Shown in pieces: positions 4,587 through 9,988 of a stretch of 9,988 nucleotides of DNA. Location of the stretch: positions 1-9,988 of the forward strand of contig CADBUS010000080.1 of the NCBI GenBank assembly GCA_902797895.1. Reading direction: 5' to 3'. Made by a program: the position numbers and the translations under genes. Positions within the stretch are counted from its first letter, which is position 1. Each line of letters starts with the position of its first letter. Source of the DNA: an uncultured Bacteroidia bacterium. Its GTDB lineage: Bacteria > Bacteroidota > Bacteroidia > Bacteroidales > UBA932. Under the pieces are notes generated by a model. It was not told the origin of the DNA and made no database searches. It saw only the letters and a list, made by a program, of their open reading frames with translations.

Positions 4587-6392
4587 TTATTTTTTAACAA
4601 TTGTAGTTCCCCAATCGGACGGATTGATAGAGTTCCACTCAATATCTTTGTAAAAGTAAGTTACTCCTGTATTTTTGATATACAATGTATTCAATGTGCC
4701 TTCCTGCGGCCAAGCGAGTATATAGTAATATCCGGCAGTAGAAGGGCTGACATCTAAAGTTGTTAATTTGTTGTTATGGCAATAGAGTGTCTCCAATTTG
4801 CTGTTTTTACTAAGATCTAAACTCGTTAGCTGATTGCCTGAGCAATAAAGATACTCTAAGTTAGGATTATTATTTATATCTATACTTGTTAACTGATTAT
4901 TTCCTAAATTTATTCTTTTTAATACAGGGTTCTCACTTAAATCTATAGTTGCTAATTGAGTATTAGTAGAATAAAGGGCCTTTAAAGCAGAAGCGCCTTT
5001 GAGATTTAAAGAGGTTAATGGATTATGAGAGCATTCAAGTTGATATAACTCACTATTTTTACTGATATCTATACTTGTTATTTGATTAAAATGGCAAGTT
5101 AACCATCCCAATACCGGATTCTTACTTACATCTATCTCTGTTAATAGATTTCCTGCACAATGTACGTCAGTTAAATTAGGGCAATCGGTAAGATCCAAAC
5201 TTGTCAGTTGATTAACCGCACATTCGATATCAATTAAAGCAGTACAACCACTAATATTTAGACTTGCAAGTTTATTTTCACCGCAATAGAGCTTTTTTAA
5301 TTTTGATAAGCCTTGTATATCCAAACTCGTTAAATCTCCAATTAGTGAGACATCATTAACAAAATCGTAATCTCCACAACAGTATAGCTCCTCAAGGTTT
5401 TTAAAGTACCTGATACCTTTAAGAGATTTAACCTTTTTCTGATAAGTGTTTACATTAATTATTGTAACGGCTTTAGCCTCTGCATAACTTATCTTGCCAT
5501 CGCCATTTGTGTCAAAATTCTCTACACAATACTGCTCAAAATTGAGATCTTCAAATATGATAGCCCGCTCACTTAACTCCTTTACCAGATATAGTTCGGT
5601 AGTGGCAATATTCTCAATATCAATGCCGTATATATCATTTTTATCTGTTTCCAAATAATAAGTATATTGGTTGGTCTTTGATATAGGTGCAAAGGTTAGA
5701 TATAAATCTGCATCCAGTTTACCATTAGTCACCTTTGTATTAATCTTTATATCAGAGGGAGTTATAGTTATTCCTCCCGATAGGGCTACCTTTACCGCTC
5801 CACCAACATTATCACCACTAAAGGTTAAACTCAAAGCACCGGAATAATCGGCATCGGTGATTAAAGTCCCCTTAGCAAATCTAAAAATAGTGCAAAGTGG
5901 AGAAAAAGACAAATCACCTATAGCAGAACTACTTACAGTTGCAGTAGCTGATAGTATATCGGTTGTAGGCAAGCTCTCTAAAGTGCCGCTCTGGTTTTTA
6001 AAATCGTATGAAAGAGCTGTGGAATATGGATAGATGGCAGTAAGTGTCCCTGCCGGAAAGGAAACCGCTTCATCTACTGCAAAAAGAGCAGAATGACCAT
6101 TGTCGGTAATAGTACCGGTTTGGGTAAACTTATAAATAGCAGAGCCATTTGAGACTGCAATCTGATCACCTGCTATCCACTTAACTTTTAACTTATTATC
6201 GGCAAAGGAGTAGAGAGTTTTGGTCTCAGACTCCCCACCATTTATATTGGCCTTTAAAAGAGTAATACCCACCTCTTTCTTAATTATTGAATCCTCTTTG
6301 CTACAACTGCTAAAAGCCGCCAAAGAGATCAGGCACAAAATCGCAAAGGATAGCAAGTTGTGTTTTATATCTATTCTGTTCATAATATTCAT
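4587..6392 (-). CDS. Surface lipoprotein: fimbrillin-like domain, EF-hand loop and 21-residue leucine-rich repeats
   Basis: The 601-residue protein starts with a lipoprotein signal peptide that ends FSSC (Cys30). The following SKED fits the Lys-(Asp/Glu)2 surface-export signal described for Bacteroidota lipoproteins, so an outer-surface location is likely. Residues about 45-270 resemble fimbrillin-type domains (VKWIAGDQIAVSNG, then FPAGTLTAIYPYS). DTNGDGKISYAE (294-305) is a textbook calcium-binding EF-hand loop. One irregular repeat (about 322-364) is followed by nine regular 21-residue repeats from 365 to 553, of the pattern LxxLxCxxNxLTxLDLS, known as IRREKO-type leucine-rich repeats. The conserved Cys is replaced by Ser475 and Leu496 in repeats 6 and 7. 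The C-terminus is an aromatic-rich cap with no secretion-system sorting domain that I recognise. Likely role: binding host or cell-surface ligands (inference). Met4 is an alternative start. Confidence 0.9.
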   Translation of the reverse strand: MNIMNRIDIKHNLLSFAILCLISLAAFSSCSKEDSIIKKEVGITLLKANINGGESETKTLYSFADNKLKVKWIAGDQIAVSNGSAIYKFTQTGTITDNGHSALFAVDEAVSFPAGTLTAIYPYSTALSYDFKNQSGTLESLPTTDILSATATVSSSAIGDLSFSPLCTIFRFAKGTLITDADYSGALSLTFSGDNVGGAVKVALSGGITITPSDIKINTKVTNGKLDADLYLTFAPISKTNQYTYYLETDKNDIYGIDIENIATTELYLVKELSERAIIFEDLNFEQYCVENFDTNGDGKISYAEAKAVTIINVNTYQKKVKSLKGIRYFKNLEELYCCGDYDFVNDVSLIGDLTSLDIQGLSKLKKLYCGENKLASLNISGCTALIDIECAVNQLTSLDLTDCPNLTDVHCAGNLLTEIDVSKNPVLGWLTCHFNQITSIDISKNSELYQLECSHNPLTSLNLKGASALKALYSTNTQLATIDLSENPVLKRINLGNNQLTSIDINNNPNLEYLYCSGNQLTSLDLSKNSKLETLYCHNNKLTTLDVSPSTAGYYYILAWPQEGTLNTLYIKNTGVTYFYKDIEWNSINPSDWGTTIVKK

Positions 6393-6424
6393 TTTATAGT
6401 TAATTCGTTTATCTACAAGTTATT

Positions 6425-7051
6425 TTATATTTCGCGTCCATTTCTGTCTCCAATATTTCCATCTTTAAGTACCGTAACATTGCAAGTGGCGCTCTTATCC
6501 CCACATTTTGCTGTAATTACAGCCTTTCCAACTCCCACAGCTTTAATTGTACCATTGGTAATAGTTGCAACACTGTTGTTTGAACTGCTCCAAGTAACAA
6601 TTTTGTTTGTAGCATCAGTTGGAATTATGGTAGCTGTAATGGTTTTAGAGGCTCCGCTTTTTAAAGTAACATTAGTTTCACTTAAAGATATAGATGTTAC
6701 CGCAACGAGTTTCTTTACAGTGATTTTTATAACCGCTCTTTTGCCACCGCAAGTAGCTGTTATATCTACACTTCCGGCTGCAATAGCAGTAACAAGCCCC
6801 GCAGGAGATACGGTAGCTATAGAGCTGTTAGAGCTGCTCCAACTAACAGTTTTATCTGTAGCGTTAGAAGGAGTTATGGTAACTGTAAGTTGAACGGTAT
6901 TACCTACAATAAACTCCCCAAATCCACTCGGTAGCGAGACAGAAATCGCGGTAACAGCAACATTAGAGGGAGTGATAGGCCCATTTTTATCCCCTTCACA
7001 AGAGAGCATAAAAAAGACAATAAGTGGCAACAAGAATTTAAAAATCCTCAT
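6425..7051 (-). CDS. Lipoprotein with two bacterial Ig-like (BIG2) domains
   Basis: The 208-residue product has a short signal peptide with lipobox MLSC (Cys18), followed by EGDKN. Two Ig-like group 2 domains follow, at about residues 32-112 and 116-194. Both carry the diagnostic pattern: SVSL or SLSE start, then TVSWSSSNSSIATV or IVTWSSSNNSVATI, a small-residue turn (GLVTAIAAGSVDITA or GTIKAVGVGKAVITA) and a final ITV or VTV strand. BIG2 domains are spacer or adhesion modules in surface proteins. Here nothing but a 14-residue tail (KDGNIGDRNGREI end) follows, so the protein is shorter than most BIG2 proteins and lacks an obvious effector domain. It is the first gene of a pair, with 32 bases to the leucine-rich-repeat lipoprotein. 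The partner role is inferred from position only. Confidence 0.9.
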   Translation of the reverse strand: MRIFKFLLPLIVFFMLSCEGDKNGPITPSNVAVTAISVSLPSGFGEFIVGNTVQLTVTITPSNATDKTVSWSSSNSSIATVSPAGLVTAIAAGSVDITATCGGKRAVIKITVKKLVAVTSISLSETNVTLKSGASKTITATIIPTDATNKIVTWSSSNNSVATITNGTIKAVGVGKAVITAKCGDKSATCNVTVLKDGNIGDRNGREI

Positions 7052-7180
7052 AGTTTTTAATAATTTAGTTTAGGCGGCCGGCTTACAAAACCGCTGATTT
7101 ACAAAAAGAAGAAAGTGGAAGCCTCTTGTTGTTTAACTCTTTCAGCTACAACAAAACACCTTCAGTTTTCATTTCAACCG

Positions 7181-7212
7181 CAAAGAAAATCATTTTTAGA
7201 AAAACCTGCAAA
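7181..7212 (-). promoter_or_regulatory. Candidate promoter for the two-lipoprotein operon
   Basis: On the minus strand a -33 TTTG (7209-7212) is followed after 20 bases by TTTCTTTG (7181-7188), seven of eight matches to TAnnTTTG. Start would be near 7174, giving a leader of about 120 bases before the ATG at 7049-7051. Spacing is in the normal range for Bacteroidota. Confidence 0.45.
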
Positions 7213-7240
7213 CTTTTCTCAACATTCAAGAAAGATGCCG

Positions 7241-7248
7241 TAATTTTG
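7241..7248 (+). promoter_or_regulatory. Outward plus-strand promoter-like -7 box
   Basis: TAATTTTG matches TAnnTTTG exactly and is followed by CA. The only -33 candidate is TTTC at 7215-7218, 22 bases upstream. It faces away from the lipoprotein promoter and toward the 3' end of folD, where no plus-strand gene exists. It may be chance, or drive a short RNA. Confidence 0.3.
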
Positions 7249-7265
7249 CACAAGAGCCCCCACAG

Positions 7266-7305
7266 GCGAATTTATGAGCCTTCGCGACTGATAAGTCATT
7301 TTTTT
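7266..7305 (+). other. Two small hairpins ending in a T-run, terminator-like on the plus strand
   Basis: GCGAA (7266-7270) pairs with TTCGC (7281-7285). Immediately next, GACT (7286-7289) pairs with AGTC (7294-7297) around GATA, and an A and seven T residues follow (7298-7305). The stems are short, so termination would be weak. Together with the promoter-like box at 7241 they could bound a transcript of about 50 bases. Confidence 0.3.
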
Positions 7306-7325
7306 ACGCCACTAAGATTTTGGGG

Positions 7326-7355
7326 AGAGAATAGGTTTTTGCAAAACGCTTCTCT
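7326..7355 (-). terminator. Hairpin at the end of folD
   Basis: AGAGAA (7326-7331) pairs with TTCTCT (7350-7355), and inside it GTTTT (7335-7339) pairs with AAAAC (7343-7347) around TGC, making 11 pairs with a small internal loop. It overlaps the first base of the folD stop triplet region and follows the gene directly. No T-tract follows on the minus strand, so it is a possible transcript end or stabilising structure rather than a classical terminator. Confidence 0.4.
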
Positions 7356-8239
7356 TATAATGCCTTTGCTTTGTAGGCTTTTAGGGTGTTTTGCATTAGG
7401 GAGACTATGGTCATTGGCCCTACGCCGCCGGGCACCGGAGTTATGTAGCTGCATTTTGGTGCAACTGCATCAAAATCAACATCTCCCACAAGGCGGTAAC
7501 CGCTCTTGCGGCTCTTGTCCTCCACCGAGTTTATCCCCACATCCACTATTATAGCCCCCTCCTTAACCATATCTGCACTTACAAAGTTAGGAATGCCAAG
7601 TGCAGCCACAATTATATCGGCCTCACGAGTATATTTTGCCAAATCTTTGGTTCTGCTATGGCACATAGTAACTGTACAATCACCCGGTATTCCCTTCTGG
7701 GAGAGCAGATTAGCCATAGGGCGGCCTACTATGTTACTGCGGCCAAGCACAACGCAGTTCATTCCGGCTGTATTTATCTTGTACTCCTTTAGCAAAGTCA
7801 TAATTCCCATTGGAGTTGCGGGCAAAAAGGTCTCCTCGCCCAACATCATCTTTCCTGCCGATTGCGGATGGAATCCATCTACATCCTTATCTGGCGAAAT
7901 GGCTGCTATAACTGCTTGTGGGTTAATGTGTTTTGGAAGCGGAAGCTGAACTATCAGCCCATCTATGGAGCTGTTGGCATTTATATCGTTTACAATCTTT
8001 ATAAGCTCCTCCTGTGTAGTGGTTTCAGGCAGACGTAGCACATCGCCGGCAAAACCTACCTCCTTGCAGGATTTATCCTTGTTTGCCACGTATGTCTGAC
8101 TGGCAGGATCGTTTCCAACAAGTATTGCTGTAAGTGCAGGGCGGCGCCCTCCGTTCTTTACTATCTGCTCCACCTCGGCAGCAATCTCAGCTCTGAGCCT
8201 TGCGGCTGTAGCTTTTCCGTCTAAAAGCCTGTATTCCAT
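7355..8239 (-). CDS. folD: Bifunctional methylenetetrahydrofolate dehydrogenase / methenyltetrahydrofolate cyclohydrolase
   Basis: The 294-residue cytoplasmic enzyme interconverts 5,10-methylene-, 5,10-methenyl- and 10-formyl-tetrahydrofolate, feeding purine and formyl-methionine synthesis. Length is normal for FolD. Active-site residues fall at the same numbers as in E. coli: Tyr50, the catalytic Lys54 in YVANK, Gln98 in VQLPLP and Asp121 in KDVDGFHP. The nucleotide-binding domain shows GRSNIVGRP (166-174) and the C-terminal signature PGGVGPMT (270-277). The ATG at 8237-8239 begins 54 bases after the ffh stop with no terminator between them, so folD is likely read with ffh. There is nothing odd in the sequence. 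Confidence 0.98.
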   Translation of the reverse strand: MEYRLLDGKATAARLRAEIAAEVEQIVKNGGRRPALTAILVGNDPASQTYVANKDKSCKEVGFAGDVLRLPETTTQEELIKIVNDINANSSIDGLIVQLPLPKHINPQAVIAAISPDKDVDGFHPQSAGKMMLGEETFLPATPMGIMTLLKEYKINTAGMNCVVLGRSNIVGRPMANLLSQKGIPGDCTVTMCHSRTKDLAKYTREADIIVAALGIPNFVSADMVKEGAIIVDVGINSVEDKSRKSGYRLVGDVDFDAVAPKCSYITPVPGGVGPMTIVSLMQNTLKAYKAKAL

Positions 8240-8293
8240 ATAATTATGCTATATTATCTTTTATCTATCGCAATGGTAATTCTTCCCCATCTC

Positions 8294-9631
8294 TTATCTT
8301 TTGCGCATACCGCCGGCCATACCCGCCATACGCCTCATAATTCCTCCACCGGCAACATTTTTCATAACCTTCTTTGTCTGCTCAAATTGCTTTATAAGGC
8401 GGTTTACCTCCACTATGGTGGTACCGCTTCCCTCTGCCAAGCGGCGGCGGCGGCTACCGTTTATAACCTCCGGATTCTCACGCTCAAAAGGAGTCATAGA
8501 TTGAATAATGGCCTCAATCCCTTTGAATGATGAGTTATCCATATCCACATCCTTGATAGCCTTGCCCACTCCTGGAATCATAGAGGCCAAATCCTTTAAA
8601 TTACCCATCTTCTTAATCTGCTGAATCTGAGCATAAAAATCGTTAAAATCAAACTGATTCTTGATAAACTTTTTCTTCAGCTTACGGGCCTCCTCCTCAT
8701 TGTACTGCTCCTGTGCCCTCTCCACAAGGGTAACCACATCGCCCATACCCAATATACGGTCTGCAATACGCTCCGGATGGAATACATCCAATGTATCCAA
8801 CTTCTCGCCGGAGGAGATGAACTTAATTGGCTTGTTTACTACCGCTTTGATTGAGAGTGCCGCACCGCCTCTGGTATCGCCATCTAACTTGGTAAGTACA
8901 ACTCCATCAAAATCAAGCACATCGTTGAATGCCTTGGCTGTCTCAACAGCATCTTGACCGGTCATTGAATCTACCACAAAGAGAATCTCAGATGGGTTGA
9001 GGCTCTTTTTAAGATTGCCAATCTCAGCCATCATCTGCTCATCTACCGCAAGGCGGCCGGCGGTATCCACAATTACCACATCAAACTGCTCCGTCTTGGC
9101 CTTTTTAACAGCATTCTCTGCTATCTTAACAGGGTTTTGAACTCCCTCCTCTGTATAAACCAATACATCTATTTGAGAGCCAAGCACTTTCAGCTGCTCT
9201 ATAGCGGCAGGGCGGTAAACATCGCCTGCCACAAGCATAACCCTCTTGCCGCGCTTATTTTTGAGCTGATTAGCCAGTTTTGCGCTAAAGGTTGTCTTAC
9301 CGGAACCCTGCAGACCAGAAACCAAGACAATCCCCGGAGCCCCTTTTAGATTTATATCGGTGGCCTGGGAGCCCATCAGTTTGGCAAGCTCATCGTGAAC
9401 AATCTTCACCATCATCTGGCCCGGCTTCACAGATTTCAAAACCTCCTGGCCTAAAGCCGCCTGCTTAACATCGTCACAGAAACTCTTTGCTACCTTGTAA
9501 CTTACATCGGCCTCAATCAATGCCCTGCGTATATCCTTTAAGGTCTCAGAAACATTTACCTCGGTAATCTTCCCCTCTCCTTTCAAAATTCTGAAAGAGC
9601 GGTCTAACCTGTCTATCAAATTCTCAAACAT
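8294..9631 (-). CDS. ffh: Signal recognition particle GTPase
   Basis: The 445-residue protein, with 4.5S RNA, binds signal sequences on ribosomes and delivers membrane proteins to the receptor FtsY. The N domain spans about residues 1-95. The G domain has the P-loop GLQGSGKTT (106-114), DVYRPAA (137-143), DTAGR (189-193) and TKLDGD (247-252). The M domain follows from about 325, with the RNA-binding helix SRRRRLAEGSG (393-403) and a methionine-rich tail (IMRRMAGMAGGMRKR, 431-445) that forms part of the signal-peptide groove. The size is usual for the family. A promoter-like pair lies about 90-120 bases upstream, and folD follows 54 bases downstream. The SRP RNA gene is not in this window. Confidence 0.98.
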   Translation of the reverse strand: MFENLIDRLDRSFRILKGEGKITEVNVSETLKDIRRALIEADVSYKVAKSFCDDVKQAALGQEVLKSVKPGQMMVKIVHDELAKLMGSQATDINLKGAPGIVLVSGLQGSGKTTFSAKLANQLKNKRGKRVMLVAGDVYRPAAIEQLKVLGSQIDVLVYTEEGVQNPVKIAENAVKKAKTEQFDVVIVDTAGRLAVDEQMMAEIGNLKKSLNPSEILFVVDSMTGQDAVETAKAFNDVLDFDGVVLTKLDGDTRGGAALSIKAVVNKPIKFISSGEKLDTLDVFHPERIADRILGMGDVVTLVERAQEQYNEEEARKLKKKFIKNQFDFNDFYAQIQQIKKMGNLKDLASMIPGVGKAIKDVDMDNSSFKGIEAIIQSMTPFERENPEVINGSRRRRLAEGSGTTIVEVNRLIKQFEQTKKVMKNVAGGGIMRRMAGMAGGMRKR

Positions 9632-9721
9632 ATCTCAACTCTCTTATTTACAATCTATTTTGAATTTTATTTTCTTTTTGCAGGCTCTCTCTGCCTTACT
9701 TTGCTTTCTCAAAAAGCCCCT

Positions 9722-9751
9722 CAAAAATAGCGTATTAAATTTTATTTCAAA
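9722..9751 (-). promoter_or_regulatory. Candidate promoter for ffh-folD
   Basis: On the minus strand TTTG (9748-9751) is followed after 18 bases by TATTTTTG (9722-9729), a full match to TAnnTTTG. A start near 9716 would give a leader of about 85 bases before the ffh ATG at 9629-9631. It lies between lysA and ffh, which suggests that ffh-folD is transcribed independently of lysA. Confidence 0.55.
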
Positions 9752-9793
9752 CACTATCTTTATTGCGACAGATATTTTCTGAACTCTATCTAC

Positions 9794-9988
9794 CTAAAAA
9801 TCATCTGAATAATAGGCCTTTGCTATTGGCTTTTGATTGTAGCGCATTGCCATTACCTGCCCGTATGCTCCTGCCGAGTGAATTGCCACAATATCTCCCC
9901 TATTTGTTTGAGGCAGTAAGGCTGCGCGAGCAAACTTGTCGCTACTCTCACATATCGGCCCAACTACATCGTAACACTCTGGTTTTCC
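9794..9988 (-). CDS. lysA: Diaminopimelate decarboxylase, C-terminal part (cut by right edge)
   Basis: The last 64 codons and the TAG stop (9794-9796) are present. LysA decarboxylates meso-diaminopimelate to lysine with pyridoxal phosphate, the final step of lysine synthesis. The fragment reads YDVVGPICESSDKFA, then LPQTNRGD, then IHSAGAYGQVMAMRYNQKP. CESSD contains the catalytic cysteine that reaches across the dimer, and AGAYG contains the tyrosine that contacts the cofactor phosphate and substrate. These are diagnostic of the fold-III decarboxylases, and the CESSD form points to LysA rather than arginine or ornithine decarboxylase. The N-terminal barrel with the cofactor lysine lies outside the window. 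The 162 bases to ffh contain a candidate ffh promoter and no clear lysA terminator. Confidence 0.93.
   Translation of the reverse strand, partial: GKPECYDVVGPICESSDKFARAALLPQTNRGDIVAIHSAGAYGQVMAMRYNQKPIAKAYYSDDF

Noticed and set aside
6360..6893. Open plus-strand frame opposite the BIG2 gene
   Set aside because: The hydrophobic translation is the antisense of Thr/Ser/Val-rich BIG2 codons; the minus-strand protein has clear domains and a lipobox.
4587..7051. BIG2 and leucine-rich-repeat genes as one gene broken by a frameshift
   Set aside because: The downstream protein has its own start, signal peptide and lipobox, so two separate lipoproteins are the better reading.
7126..7554. Open frame on the plus strand across the folD 3' end
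   Set aside because: It overlaps folD, whose protein is unmistakable, and its translation has no domain or signal; it is a shadow.
8246..8530. Plus-strand frame over the ffh 3' end
   Set aside because: It is antisense to the Ffh M domain, which has all its expected motifs.

Overview
The window looks like chromosomal DNA of a Bacteroidales-type bacterium (phylum Bacteroidota). The evidence is the small DUF4492 gene in front of cydAB, lipoproteins with a fimbrillin-like domain and a Cys-Ser-Lys-Glu-Asp export-type N-terminus, several promoters of the TAnnTTTG type, and an ffh-folD pair. I cannot name a genus from sequence alone. Every convincing gene but one is on the minus strand; the exception is a ferredoxin-like gene at 3806-4279.

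Layout by position, noting that minus-strand transcription runs right to left. 1-3436 is a cytochrome bd oxidase operon, transcribed as DUF4492 small membrane protein, cydA, cydB, then a dicarboxylate/amino-acid:cation symporter that runs off the left edge. Gaps are 4, 41 and 2 bases. 3437-3805 is a divergent intergenic region with inverted repeats, a plus-strand promoter-like box and four tandem hairpin-forming repeats of about 44 bp. 3806-4279 encodes a ferredoxin-like protein with an Arg-Arg leader and an incomplete first iron-sulfur motif. 4280-4586 holds two terminators and, between them, a degenerate 33-bp direct repeat.

4587-7051 is a two-gene minus-strand operon for predicted surface lipoproteins: a double Ig-like (BIG2) protein, then a 601-residue protein with a fimbrillin-like domain, an EF-hand loop and nine regular 21-residue leucine-rich repeats. 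The repeat region of the larger gene is more AT-rich than its neighbours (14 G/C at 5041-5100 against 27 at 9061-9120). 7052-7354 is non-coding, with a candidate promoter for that operon and an outward plus-strand promoter followed by small hairpins. 7355-9631 carries folD and ffh, read ffh then folD. 9794-9988 is the 3' end of lysA.

The cyd operon makes a high-affinity quinol:oxygen oxidoreductase for low-oxygen respiration. The ferredoxin is divergent from it and may also serve membrane electron transfer, but nothing here proves a link. ffh (protein targeting), folD (one-carbon metabolism) and lysA (lysine synthesis) are housekeeping. I see no mobile element, CRISPR array, tRNA or rRNA gene. 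The least ordinary parts are the hairpin repeat array, the ferredoxin with a missing cysteine, and the 33-bp repeats.
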